DNA of 64,000 nucleotides from Proteobacteria bacterium UBA7415 (GTDB lineage Bacteria; Pseudomonadota; Gammaproteobacteria; Arenicellales; Arenicellaceae), in contig DKML01000031.1 in the NCBI GenBank assembly GCA_002470515.1, forward strand, positions 513,604-577,603, given 5' to 3'. The translations under genes and the position numbers were made by a program. Of this stretch, positions 53,547 through 61,872 are shown piece after piece (within the stretch, counting starts at the first letter, position 1; each line of letters begins with the position of its first letter). A model generated the notes under the pieces. It worked only from the letters and a program-made list of their open reading frames with translations, ran no database searches and had not been told where the DNA came from.

Positions 53547-53579
53547 AGTTAACATATAGTTATGTATAAAGTTAACTAT
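53547..53579. promoter_or_regulatory. inverted repeat at the start of the toxin-antitoxin operon
   Basis: TAGTTAAC (53547-53554) and GTTAACTA (53572-53579) form a perfect inverted repeat around the toxin ATG, and each arm contains the palindrome GTTAAC. This is a plausible autoregulation site for the XRE antitoxin. The caveat is that the IS6 ends nearby also contain AGTTAACT, so chance or IS origin is possible. Confidence 0.4.
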
Positions 53580-53813
53580 AAAAAGCGAGCAGTAAAGTAT
53601 CTCACCAAGTTGCCTATAAATATTCAAGAGAGCATTTTTGCAAGCCTCGCTGAACTATCGTTAACAGGTGAGCACAATAACGCTATTCAACTTAAAGGGA
53701 GCCAAGGCTACCGAATCAGAGTTGGAGAATACAGAGTTATTTACTCAAAGAATGAAACCGAGCTAATAATCCTAGTCGTTAAAATTGGCGCTAGAGGAGA
53801 TGTTTACAAATGA
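53562..53813 (+). CDS. RelE/ParE-family toxin
   Basis: The 83-residue basic protein has the RelE superfamily layout: KVNYKKRAVKYLTKLPINIQ (first strand and helix), a central helix IFASLAELSLTG, and the strand-rich end IQLKGSQGYRIRVGEYRVIYSKNETELIILVVKIGARGDVYK. The Arg-x-Gly-x-Tyr-Arg and C-terminal basic residues fit mRNA-interferase enzymes such as RelE. It precedes its antitoxin (toxin-first order, as in higBA) with an ATGA four-base overlap. The target is ribosome-bound mRNA by family analogy. No Shine-Dalgarno is evident. Confidence 0.86.
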   Translation: MYKVNYKKRAVKYLTKLPINIQESIFASLAELSLTGEHNNAIQLKGSQGYRIRVGEYRVIYSKNETELIILVVKIGARGDVYK

Positions 53814-54175
53814 CCCAGTTCATTACAGATGACAAAGGCAATAAAACCCATGTGGTAATCGCCGTCAAAGAATACAACCGCCTGCTTGATCTTGCCGAAA
53901 TGGAACAAGATGTGCGCGACTTCAAAAAAGCCATGGCTGACGATGATGAGATACTGCCCTCAGAGCTGGTCGAGCGACTTACAAGCTCTGACAGCAACAT
54001 TGTAATCTATCGTGAGTATCGAGGCTTTACCCAAGACCGGCTTGCCGAAGAAGTTGGCGTATCGAAGCCATACATTTCGTTGATTGAGTCCAGACAACGA
54101 ACCCCGTCAGTTAAAACGCTAAAAGCGATTGCTAAGGTCTTGGAGGTTGACATTGATGATCTCACTGATCTCTAA
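53810..54175 (+). CDS. antitoxin with C-terminal XRE helix-turn-helix
   Basis: This 121-residue antitoxin has an N-terminal region (1-60: VVIAVKEYNRLLDLAEMEQD, typical of toxin-wrapping segments) and a C-terminal XRE domain (about 63-118: YREYRGFTQDRLAEEVGVSK with recognition helix PYISLIESRQRTPS). It neutralises the upstream RelE-type toxin and should bind the promoter region. The gene overlaps the toxin by four bases. The pair sits between two IS6 copies, so it may have come with a mobile segment or been trapped there. Confidence 0.87.
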   Translation: MTQFITDDKGNKTHVVIAVKEYNRLLDLAEMEQDVRDFKKAMADDDEILPSELVERLTSSDSNIVIYREYRGFTQDRLAEEVGVSKPYISLIESRQRTPSVKTLKAIAKVLEVDIDDLTDL

Positions 54176-54298
54176 GCGACTTCATACAATGCTTGGTAAT
54201 CAAACTCTAAAGGAACGCCAAAATTATGACATCAATGCACGATGTTGGCGGGTACTGACAGGTGTTGTCAGACTAAACTGAACGAGCCTTAATTTCTA

Positions 54299-55071
54299 GG
54301 TACTGACAAGTTAACTCGAGATAATTCATAATCTCACAATGAATACCTATAAGCGACACCGATTTCCACCTGAAATTATTAGTCACGCAGTTTGGCTGTA
54401 TTTCCGGTTCAACTTGAGCCACAGAGACGTTGAGGATTTGCTTGCAGAACGTGGAATTATTGTCAGTTATGAATCAGTCAGATATTGGTGTATTAAGTTC
54501 GGCGCAGAATTTAGTCGTCGTTTAAAGCGTAATCATCGAGGTTTCGGTGATACGTTTTTTATGGACGAAGTTTTTGTTCGGATCAATGGCGTTCAGCATT
54601 ACTTGTGGCGTGCTGTTGATCAAGATGGTGAGATAGTCGATATCTTTCTCCAGAAGCGACGCAATGCCACAGCAGCAAAGCGGTTCCTCAAAAGACTAGT
54701 CACCAAACATGGCGGAGAGCCACGAAAAATCGTCACTGATAAACTGGGGAGCTATCGCGTTGCGCATCGCGAAATGATTCCAGATACGCTTCATGAAACG
54801 GCGCAGTACGCCAACAATCTATCTGAACTCTCGCATCAACCGACGAGAGTGAGGGAGCGAGTGATGAGGCGCTTCAAGTCCACAAATCAGGCGCAACGAT
54901 TTCTCGAATCGCATGCGGCGGTTTACAATTTATTCAACTTACAGCGCCACTGCATTCGAGCCGAACACTATCGTGATCTCAGGACAAGTGCGTTTGCGGA
55001 GTGGAGATCAGTTGTGGCTTAAGAACTGGCCTGAAGAATATTTCGTTCTCTAAAGTTAACTTGTCAGTACC
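54299..55071 (+). mobile_element. IS6-family insertion sequence, copy 3 (isoform A)
   Basis: The element is about 773 bases with GGTACTGACAAGTTAACT at the left and AGTTAACTTGTCAGTACC at the right. It encodes an intact transposase on the plus strand. The left flank AATTTCTA and right flank TAGCGGAA do not match. Its right end cuts directly into the remnant of an AraC-type gene. A partial extra end (GGGTACTGACAGGT) is visible at 54250-54263. Confidence 0.88.
54339..55022 (+). CDS. tnp: IS6-family transposase, copy 3
   Basis: The 227-residue DDE transposase appears intact: FFMDEVFVRING holds the first catalytic Asp, RKIVTDKLGSYRVAH the second, followed by the conserved YANNLSELSHQPTRVRERVMRRFKS end region. 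The DKLGSY block is in its conserved form, so this is the most likely active copy in the window. By eye the first 150 bases are only about three quarters identical to copy 1, whereas the remainder is nearly identical, so one copy has been converted or recombined. Confidence 0.9.
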   Translation: MNTYKRHRFPPEIISHAVWLYFRFNLSHRDVEDLLAERGIIVSYESVRYWCIKFGAEFSRRLKRNHRGFGDTFFMDEVFVRINGVQHYLWRAVDQDGEIVDIFLQKRRNATAAKRFLKRLVTKHGGEPRKIVTDKLGSYRVAHREMIPDTLHETAQYANNLSELSHQPTRVRERVMRRFKSTNQAQRFLESHAAVYNLFNLQRHCIRAEHYRDLRTSAFAEWRSVVA

Positions 55072-55076
55072 TAGCG

Positions 55077-55232
55077 GAAGGGTCGAGCTACCAAAAAATT
55101 AAGGACGAACGCAGGCGGGACTTCGCTATAGAACTGCACTGTTTAAGCGACACCAAAATATGCGATATCAGTGACCATATTGGCTTTTCAGATACCAGCT
55201 CATTTGTTCGATCATTTAGGGCGTGGACTGGG
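55077..55232 (+). pseudogene. 3' remnant of an AraC-family regulator
   Basis: Fifty-two codons (EGSSYQKIKDERRRDFAIEL ... IGFSDTSSFVRSFRAWTG) match residues near the C-terminus of the intact AraC protein at 62269-63414 at 46 of 52 positions. The 5' side is lost at the right end of IS copy 3, and the frame departs from the family just before the expected PKGYR end. It is therefore a dead paralogue fragment showing that an AraC gene once stood next to the prp island on this side too. Confidence 0.85.
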
Positions 55233-55304
55233 CAATGGTGTTTAACCGTATTCCATAGATTATTCACTTCACTCAACAAAACATCAGAGCGCAACTCCAT
55301 TCGC

Positions 55305-55324
55305 AAATATTGTATACAATATTT
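55305..55324. promoter_or_regulatory. perfect 20-bp palindrome, predicted GntR operator 1
   Basis: AAATATTGTATACAATATTT is a perfect palindrome containing the core ATTGTATACAAT (55309-55320). It lies 111 bases before gntR. The same core occurs before acnD. Confidence 0.75.
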
Positions 55325-55371
55325 ACAGTAAATCAGCTATATAAGATTGAAAGGCACATTTGTCAGTCGGT

Positions 55372-55404
55372 ATTGTTGACAATTATATTCAGTCTAGGCA
55401 TGAT
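55372..55404 (+). promoter_or_regulatory. predicted gntR promoter overlapping GntR operator 2
   Basis: ATTGTTGACAAT (55372-55383) repeats the ATTGT-NN-ACAAT arms and contains a consensus -35 hexamer TTGACA (55376-55381). Seventeen bases later lies CATGAT (55399-55404), a four-of-six match to a -10. A repressor on this site would block its own promoter. Centre distance to operator 1 is 63 bp. Confidence 0.65.
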
Positions 55405-55435
55405 TCACATCTAATTTTGGTCAGCGAAACAAGCT

Positions 55436-56104
55436 ATGTTGAGCGTTAAAGAAGACAGCACCCTAAGTGGTCGCACAACTGTTGCGTTGCGAGAAGCCAT
55501 CATAACTGGCCAAATCACTGCGGGGGAAAAACTTAATGAACCTCGTTTGGCAGAGCAGTTCTCTGTAAGCCGCGGGCCATTGCGTGAAGCTATCCGGCGG
55601 TTGGTTTCAATGCGTCTCGTTACTTACGTACCCAACCAAGGCGCTTCGGTGGTCACCCTTGACCCGCAAAGCATAATTGATCTATATGAAGTGCGAGAAG
55701 CTTTGGAAGGTAAAGCGGCTGCATTAGCAGCGCGGAATATGAGCGAGCAAGACATAGCAAAGTTACACGACCTGCTTGAAATACATCGCCATCATCATCA
55801 ATCAAATTCAGGCGAATATATGATGACCGAAGGGGATTTTGATTTTCACTATCAAGTCATTCTGGGTAGCGGTAATCAATTACTGATAAATCAATTATGT
55901 GACGAGCTATATCATTTAATTCGCATGTTTAGATATCAAACTAGCCGAGTTAAAGCGCGCTCAGACAGTGCATTGATTGAGCACGAGCAGCTGATTTATG
56001 CAATCGAACATCGTGACTCAACCATGGCCGAGCTTGTTATGCGCCATCATATTTCACGCGCACGCCTGTCGATTCAAGAAACTCTTGAAAACATAACCGA
56101 CTAA
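55436..56104 (+). CDS. GntR-family (FCD) regulator of the methylcitrate genes
   Basis: The 222-residue repressor has a winged helix-turn-helix at about residues 10-72 (LREAIITGQITAGEKLNEPR, LAEQFSVSRGPLREAIRRLV). Its all-helical FCD ligand domain (about 80-215) carries the metal/ligand residues GDFDFHY, HEQLIYAIEHRD and MRHHISRARL. It is the first gene of gntR-prpB-prpC, and GntR-type regulators (for example PrpQ) of propionate catabolism are known in this position. The likely effector is 2-methylcitrate or a related acid. Two ATTGT-NN-ACAAT sites lie upstream and two before acnD, so it should control both transcripts and itself. Confidence 0.82.
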   Translation: MLSVKEDSTLSGRTTVALREAIITGQITAGEKLNEPRLAEQFSVSRGPLREAIRRLVSMRLVTYVPNQGASVVTLDPQSIIDLYEVREALEGKAAALAARNMSEQDIAKLHDLLEIHRHHHQSNSGEYMMTEGDFDFHYQVILGSGNQLLINQLCDELYHLIRMFRYQTSRVKARSDSALIEHEQLIYAIEHRDSTMAELVMRHHISRARLSIQETLENITD

Positions 56105-56125
56105 ATACACCTTAAGACGGTGACT

Positions 56126-57022
56126 ATGACAATTAACAAGCATTCTTCGGGCGCCCGTTTCAGAAGCGCATTAGCCAAAAACTCGCCATTGCAGATTGTC
56201 GGCACTATCAATGCTTACACGGCTTTGATGGCAACTAAAGTCGGCCATCAAGCCATTTATATTTCAGGTGGAGCATGTGCCAACGCCTCCTACGGCTTAC
56301 CGGATCTAGGCATGACCAGCATGAATGATGTGTTGGAAGATGCTCGACGCATTACTGCTGTAGTTGATACCCCTCTCTTGATAGACATTGACACCGGCTG
56401 GGGCGGCGCATTTAACATTGCGCGCACTATCAAAGAATCAGTAAGAGCTGGTGTGGCTGCTGTGCATATTGAAGACCAGGTTGCGCAAAAACGCTGTGGC
56501 CACAGGCCAAATAAGGAAGTTGTATCGGTTACTGAAATGGTCGACCGAATAAAGGCGGCGGTAGACGCAAGAACCGACGATAATTTTTTCATCATGGCTC
56601 GAACTGACTCCTACGCAATCGAAGGTTTACAAGCGTCGATTGATCGAGCCTCCGCTTACGTCGAAGCGGGCGCCGACGGCATTTTCGCCGAAGCGATGGC
56701 AACACTTGCAGAATACCAAGCGTATGACAACGCGATAAATAGGCCATTGCTTGCGAACATGACAGAGTTTGGCATGTCGCCGTTATTCGATACTAAAGAA
56801 TTATCCGAGCACGGGGTTAATATGGTCTTGTATCCCCTGACAGCAACCAGAGCGATGAACAAAGCCGCTGAAATGGTGTATACGGACGTGTTAACAAAAG
56901 GACATCAACGCGACATGGTTGCGCACATGCAAACTCGCTCGGAATTATACGAGCACTTGAACTATCACGACTACGAACAGCAATTGGACAATTTATTTTC
57001 CAATGAAAAAACTAACAAATAA
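56126..57022 (+). CDS. prpB: 2-methylisocitrate lyase
   Basis: This enzyme cleaves 2-methylisocitrate to pyruvate and succinate in the methylcitrate cycle. Key PEP-mutase/isocitrate-lyase superfamily residues are visible: YISGG (residues 45-49), the Mg-binding IDIDTGWGG (Asp87, Asp89), the active-site loop KRCGHRPNK with catalytic Cys125 in KRCGH (122-126), and [12 protein letters not shown]. Length is 298, normal for PrpB. ATG 56126 was preferred to GTG 56120 because AGACGG precedes it at suitable distance. It lies 21 bases after gntR and 12 bases before prpC. Confidence 0.92.
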   Translation: MTINKHSSGARFRSALAKNSPLQIVGTINAYTALMATKVGHQAIYISGGACANASYGLPDLGMTSMNDVLEDARRITAVVDTPLLIDIDTGWGGAFNIARTIKESVRAGVAAVHIEDQVAQKRCGHRPNKEVVSVTEMVDRIKAAVDARTDDNFFIMARTDSYAIEGLQASIDRASAYVEAGADGIFAEAMATLAEYQAYDNAINRPLLANMTEFGMSPLFDTKELSEHGVNMVLYPLTATRAMNKAAEMVYTDVLTKGHQRDMVAHMQTRSELYEHLNYHDYEQQLDNLFSNEKTNK

Positions 57023-57034
57023 GAGGCTCATAAC

Positions 57035-58165
57035 ATGGCAAAGGATAAAAAATTAAGCGGCGCTGGACTACGCGGACAAGTAGCTGGGCAAACCGCATTG
57101 TGCACAGTCGGCACGCAAGGTTCTGGTCTCAGTTACAGAGGCTATGATGTTGATGACTTAGCAGAGAACTGTATCTTTGAAGAGGTAGCGCACTTGATCC
57201 TAAAAGGCCATCTACCCACTCAATCAGAGCTAGATAACTATTTAACAAAATTAGCTGGCTTGCGTGAATTACCAGCAGCCTTAGTCACCTGCTTGGAATT
57301 GATTCCGGCGGATGCACATCCAATGGACGTGATGCGCACCGGCGTCTCTTTGCTCGGCAACCTGGAGCAAGAAACAGATTTTACTCAACAAGGGGAGATG
57401 GTCGATAGGGTTATGGCTCTGTTACCTGCGATTATTGTCTACTGGTATAAGTTTTCACATGACGGCGTGCGTATTGATACCAACACACAAGCGCAAACTC
57501 TTGGTGGGCATTTCCTACACATGCTTCACGGTAAAAAACCAAGCGAACTGCATGAACGTGTAATGAACGTTTCACTTATTTTGTATGCAGAGCATGAATT
57601 TAACGCATCCACCTTCAATGGCCGCGTTGCTGCATCAACGCTCACCGATATCTTTTCAGTCATCACTGGTGCAATCGGCACTCTACGCGGACCTTTGCAC
57701 GGTGGCGCCAATGAAGCCGCTATGAGCATGATCGAACAGTGGCAAACTCCAGACGAAGCCGAAGAGGCCATACTGCAAAAGTTGGCCAATAAGGAACTGA
57801 TAATGGGTTTTGGTCACGCGGTCTATAAAGAACGCGACCCACGCAACGCCATCATTAAGAAGTGGTCAGAGAAGCTGGCCATAGAAATTGATGACCAAGT
57901 ACTCTACCCTGTTTCGGTACGCGTCGAAGAGGTCATGAAACGTGAGAAAGGCATGTTCTGCAACGCAGACTTTTTCCATGCATCCACCTACCATTTCATG
58001 GGTATACCGACTGGACTGTTCACACCAATATTCGTGATGTCTCGAGTAACTGGATGGGCAGGACATGCGTTTGAACAACGTGAGAACAACCGCATTATTC
58101 GACCAAGCGCAGAATATACCGGCCCGGGCCACCGCAAGGTCGAATCAATTACGGAGCGTGGTTAG
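57035..58165 (+). CDS. prpC: 2-methylcitrate synthase
   Basis: The 376-residue citrate-synthase-family enzyme condenses propionyl-CoA with oxaloacetate. The catalytic triad equivalents are His222 (GPLHGGANE), His261 (GFGHAVYK) and Asp312 (NADFFHAS); His187 lies in LYAEHEFNAS. The short N-terminus (KKLSGAGLRGQVAGQTALCTV) and SYRGYDVDDLA are features of PrpC rather than GltA. AAGAGG eight bases before the ATG is a good ribosome site. It is co-transcribed with prpB. Its stop faces the convergent acnD gene across a hairpin terminator. Confidence 0.92.
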   Translation: MAKDKKLSGAGLRGQVAGQTALCTVGTQGSGLSYRGYDVDDLAENCIFEEVAHLILKGHLPTQSELDNYLTKLAGLRELPAALVTCLELIPADAHPMDVMRTGVSLLGNLEQETDFTQQGEMVDRVMALLPAIIVYWYKFSHDGVRIDTNTQAQTLGGHFLHMLHGKKPSELHERVMNVSLILYAEHEFNASTFNGRVAASTLTDIFSVITGAIGTLRGPLHGGANEAAMSMIEQWQTPDEAEEAILQKLANKELIMGFGHAVYKERDPRNAIIKKWSEKLAIEIDDQVLYPVSVRVEEVMKREKGMFCNADFFHASTYHFMGIPTGLFTPIFVMSRVTGWAGHAFEQRENNRIIRPSAEYTGPGHRKVESITERG

Positions 58166-58237
58166 AAGACTGGCACGTAGAGTTAAATCACTCGTGCTAT
58201 ACGCCTAAGCAGATCACAATAGCGCCTTCTCAGGCAC

Positions 58238-58277
58238 AAAAAAGGCCTCGTAAAACAATGAGTTTCACGAGGCCTTT
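58238..58277. terminator. terminator between convergent prpC and acnD
   Basis: An 11-bp perfect stem (AAAGGCCTCGT at 58241-58251 and ACGAGGCCTTT at 58267-58277) with a 15-base loop. On the minus strand it is followed by six T residues, so it is a strong terminator for acnD; on the plus strand the T-run is short, so its effect on prpC is weaker. Confidence 0.85.
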
Positions 58278-58339
58278 GCGTCTAATGTGTTCTCTTTTTT
58301 AAACCTTCTACAGAACAGCGATCTACACCCACTTAGGGT

Positions 58340-60931
58340 CTAACTTGTTGACTCTAAGAAATCCTGAGCAAAGCGCTGTAAAATACCTCCGGCCTCATAG
58401 ACGCTCACTTCCTCTGCTGTATCTAGTCTGCACAACATGCGTACTTGAACAACTTGGCCGTGTTCATGGCGGATAACTAGGGATACTTGCGCGCTAGGGC
58501 TCAACCGACCTACTACATCGTAGGTTTCGCTGCCATCGAGCCCCAAGGTCTTGCGCGTCGTTCCCTTTGGAAATTCAAGCGGTAACACGCCCATACCGAT
58601 TAGATTAGTACGATGAATTCGCTCGAAACCTTCGGCAGCAATTACTTCTACGCCTGCTAAGCGCACACCTTTTGCGGCCCAGTCACGCGAAGACCCTTGC
58701 CCATAGTCAGCACCGGCAACAATAATAAGCGGTTGCTTACGTTCCATGTACGTTTCGATAGCTTCCCACATTCGCGTTATCGTGCCTTCGGGCTCAATAC
58801 GTGCAAATGAACCTTGCTTCACCTGACCGTCTTCAACAACCATTTCGTTAAACAATTTTGGGTTGGCAAACGTTGCTCGTTGAGCGGTTAAGTGGTCGCC
58901 CCTATGAGTCGCATATGAATTAAAATCCTCTTCAGGCAAGCCCATTTTTGCGAGATACTCACCGGCCGCACTATCCAGCATTATCGCGTTGGATGGCGAG
59001 AGATGGTCAGTAGTGATATTGTCACCTAATACAGCTAGCGGACGCATACCGGTCATTGTTCTGGCACCCGCCAAGGCTCCTTCCCAGTATGGTGGACGAC
59101 GAATGTATGTACTCTTCTCTTGCCAATCGTAGAGCGGGTTGACGGATGTCTTGTCGCTAACTTCAACAGCAAACATGGGATTGTACACTTGTTGATACTG
59201 TTCTGGCTTTACGCTATTTTTAACAATTTCATCAATTTCTTCATCGCTTGGCCATATATCTTTAAGAGTAATGTCATTCCCTTGAGCGTCTTTTCCTAAC
59301 ACGCCTTTTTCAATATCAAAACGAATCGTACCCGCTATGGCATAGGCTACAACTAGCGGTGGTGATGCCAGAAATGCTTGCTTAGCATAAGGATGAATTC
59401 GTCCATCGAAATTTCGATTACCGGACAACACCGCCGTTGTATAAAGGTCACGATCAATCACTTCCTTTTGAATTACTGGATCAAGTGCGCCACTCATGCC
59501 ATTGCAGGTAGTACAAGCAAAGCCAACCACTCCAAACCCAAGGGCTTCTAATTCTGACAATAAATTGGCTTCCCGCAAATAGAGCTCCACTGTCTTGGAT
59601 CCAGGGGCTAAGGAGCTTTTAACCCAAGGCTTACGCAGCAAGCCCAATCTATTCGCATTACGTGCGATTAAACCCGCGGCGACCATGTTGCGAGGGTTAC
59701 TCGTATTTGTGCAGCTAGTAATCGCGGCAATAATAATTCCACCATCAGGAATTAACCCCTCTTCCTTTTCAACTTTACCGGCAATACCTGCGCTCAGTAA
59801 GTCCGAAGTTGATACGCGACTATGCGGGTTGGACGGGCCAGCAATGTTTCGACCAACACCAGCTAAGTCAAATGTGAGTACTCTTTCGTATTCTGCGCCC
59901 GACAAACTTTCGGCCCATAACCCCGTGTGCTCAGCATACGTTTCGACAAGCGCAACTTGTTGTTGTTCTCGCCCAGTCAACTTCAGATAGTCGATCGTAT
60001 TTTGGTCGATATAAAACATGGCCGCAGTGGCACCGAATTCAGGCGTCATGTTTGATATAGTCGCCCTATCACCTAACGTCAAGTTGGCTACCCCTTCGCC
60101 AAAGAACTCAAGGTAGGTCGAGACAACTTTCTCGTTGCGTAGAAACTCTGTTATAGCCAAAACAATGTCGGTTGCTGTAATGCCAGGCTGACGTTGGCCC
60201 GTAAGCTCCACTCCAACGATGTCTGGCAAACGCATATACGACGGGCGCCCCAACATTACACTTTCTGCCTCGAGCCCCCCAACGCCAATTGCAATGACTC
60301 CTAGAGCATCAACATGCGGCGTGTGACTATCTGTACCGACTAAGGTGTCAGGAAAAGCGACTCCGTGTTGGGAGTGCACAACAGGAGACATTCGCTCCAG
60401 ATTGATCTGATGCATAATGCCGTTGCCGGGCGGGATCACATCAACATTCTTGAATGCTTTTTTAGTCCAATTTATAAAATGAAAGCGATCTTCGTTGCGA
60501 CGCTCTTCGATCGCGCGGTTTTTTTCAAACGAATCTGGGTCAGAACCGGCATGCTCAACGGCCAAAGAATGATCAACGATCAGCTGGGTCGGCACTAATG
60601 GGTTTACCAACGATGGGTCACCCCCTTTATCCGCTATAGCATCGCGTAGACCAGCAAGGTCGACTAACGCTGTTTGGCCAAGGATATCGTGACAAACGAC
60701 ACGCGCAGGAAACCATGGGAAGTCTAAATCGCGCTTGCGTTCTATTATCTGCCCTAGATAGGCTGTCAGCATGGCGGGGTCACACTTGCGCACCAGATTT
60801 TCGGCTAGCACTCGCGACGTATAGGGGAGCTTTTCATAGGCACCTTCGCGAATTGTATTGACCGCTGAACGTGCGTCAAAATACTCAAGTTTGGTACCAG
60901 GCAATTGTTTACGGTGTGCAATATTTTTCAT
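58340..60931 (-). CDS. acnD: Fe/S-dependent 2-methylcitrate dehydratase (AcnD type)
   Basis: The 863-residue aconitase-superfamily enzyme dehydrates 2-methylcitrate in bacteria that lack PrpD. Length and sequence fit AcnD (KLPYTSRVLAENLVR, FPWFPARVVCHDILGQTALVD, NEDRFHFINWTKKAFKN, NGIMHQINLERMSPVV), not AcnA. The iron-sulfur ligands are Cys407 (ITSCTNTSNP), Cys473 and Cys476 (FACTTCNGMSG). The swivel-domain GQGSSRDWAAKG and TTDHLSPSN are present. Usually acnD is co-oriented with prpC and followed by prpF, whose product is an isomerase needed by AcnD; here it is inverted and no prpF is in the window. Its promoter region holds two predicted GntR sites, then an IS copy. Confidence 0.92.
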   Translation of the reverse strand: MKNIAHRKQLPGTKLEYFDARSAVNTIREGAYEKLPYTSRVLAENLVRKCDPAMLTAYLGQIIERKRDLDFPWFPARVVCHDILGQTALVDLAGLRDAIADKGGDPSLVNPLVPTQLIVDHSLAVEHAGSDPDSFEKNRAIEERRNEDRFHFINWTKKAFKNVDVIPPGNGIMHQINLERMSPVVHSQHGVAFPDTLVGTDSHTPHVDALGVIAIGVGGLEAESVMLGRPSYMRLPDIVGVELTGQRQPGITATDIVLAITEFLRNEKVVSTYLEFFGEGVANLTLGDRATISNMTPEFGATAAMFYIDQNTIDYLKLTGREQQQVALVETYAEHTGLWAESLSGAEYERVLTFDLAGVGRNIAGPSNPHSRVSTSDLLSAGIAGKVEKEEGLIPDGGIIIAAITSCTNTSNPRNMVAAGLIARNANRLGLLRKPWVKSSLAPGSKTVELYLREANLLSELEALGFGVVGFACTTCNGMSGALDPVIQKEVIDRDLYTTAVLSGNRNFDGRIHPYAKQAFLASPPLVVAYAIAGTIRFDIEKGVLGKDAQGNDITLKDIWPSDEEIDEIVKNSVKPEQYQQVYNPMFAVEVSDKTSVNPLYDWQEKSTYIRRPPYWEGALAGARTMTGMRPLAVLGDNITTDHLSPSNAIMLDSAAGEYLAKMGLPEEDFNSYATHRGDHLTAQRATFANPKLFNEMVVEDGQVKQGSFARIEPEGTITRMWEAIETYMERKQPLIIVAGADYGQGSSRDWAAKGVRLAGVEVIAAEGFERIHRTNLIGMGVLPLEFPKGTTRKTLGLDGSETYDVVGRLSPSAQVSLVIRHEHGQVVQVRMLCRLDTAEEVSVYEAGGILQRFAQDFLESTS

Positions 60932-61002
60932 AAATGGATGGTGTGATAGATATTCGTGATTTGGGCAATCAGTTTATGAATTTGAGCACTGAAATCAATA
61001 GC

Positions 61003-61014
61003 ATTGTATACAAT
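61003..61014. promoter_or_regulatory. predicted GntR operator 3, before acnD
   Basis: ATTGTATACAAT is a perfect palindrome, identical to the core at 55309-55320. It lies 72 bases upstream of the acnD start. Confidence 0.72.
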
Positions 61015-61064
61015 AATAGCGATATTTATGCTAATAACATCATTATCGTAATGGTATCTTATAT

Positions 61065-61076
61065 ATTGTTTACAAT
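61065..61076. promoter_or_regulatory. predicted GntR operator 4, before acnD
   Basis: ATTGTTTACAAT, extended to ATATTG-TTTA-CAATAT-type symmetry (61063-61078), repeats the arms of the other three sites. Its centre is 62 bp from operator 3, and it lies 12 bases from the left end of IS copy 4, so the insertion spared it. Confidence 0.7.
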
Positions 61077-61087
61077 ATGGATAAATT

Positions 61088-61872
61088 GATACTGACAAGT
61101 TAACTCGGGATAATTCATACTCCTGAGAAGAGCACTTATAAAAGACACCGCTTCCCATCTCAAATCATCATCCATGCAGTTTGACTTTATTATCGGTTCA
61201 ATTTAGGTCATCGCCGAAGTGTCGGACCTTTCGTGGAAGACCTACTCGCTGAGCGAGGCATCATTGTCAGCTAAGAGTAGGCACGTGATTGGTGCATTAA
61301 GTTCAGCACCAAATTCAGTCGACGTTTAAAACGCATTCATCGAAGATTGAGAGATACTTTCATGGATGAAGTGTTTGTTAGTATCAATGGTGTTCAGCAT
61401 TACTTGTGGCGAGCTGTTGATAAGGATGGTGAGATAGTCGATATCTTTCTTCAGAAGCGGCGCAATGCCGCAGCAGCAAAGCGTTTCCTCAAAAGATTAG
61501 TCACCAATAATGGCGGAAAACCCAGGAAAATCGTCACTTACAAGCTCGGCTATTACAAGGTCGCGCAGCGCGATATATTGCCAAATGTGATCCACGTTAC
61601 AACGCAATACGCTAATAATCTGTCCGAGCTTTCACAGCAACTGGCTAGGATTAGAGAGCGAGTGATGAGGCGCTTTAAATCTGTGAACCAGACTCAACGT
61701 TTTTTGGAATCTCACGCAGCAGTTTATAACTTATTCAATTTGCAGCGCCACTGCGTTCGAACGGAGCATTATCGGCGACCTAGGTTAGGTGCGTTCGCAG
61801 AATGGAATAAGGCCGTTACGTAAGGCTTGGGCTAAAGGTTTTTGTGATCACAGAAGTTAACTTGTCAGTACC
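61088..61872 (+). mobile_element. decayed IS6-family element, copy 4 (isoform B)
   Basis: The ends are recognisable (GATACTGACAAGTTAACT at the left with two changed bases; GTTAACTTGTCAGTACC at the right), giving about 785 bases. The body contains stop codons and small indels in the first 250 bases. Its tail matches copy 2. The right end truncates the SnoaL-like gene. Confidence 0.85.
61137..61823 (+). pseudogene. tnp: inactive IS6-family transposase, copy 4
   Basis: The transposase homology starts near 61137 (KRHRFPPEII equivalent is broken) and is interrupted by in-frame stops before 61347. From there an open stretch of about 158 codons remains (MDEVFVSINGVQHYLWRAVD ... KRFLKRLVTNNGGKPRKIVT). 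The second catalytic Asp is lost: the block reads VTYKLGYY where active copies have VTDKLGSY. The element is therefore unable to move by itself. Confidence 0.85.

Noticed and set aside
53529..53561. TTGACT with TATAGT before the toxin gene as a promoter
   Set aside because: The spacing is 21 bases and the message would be leaderless; too weak to list.
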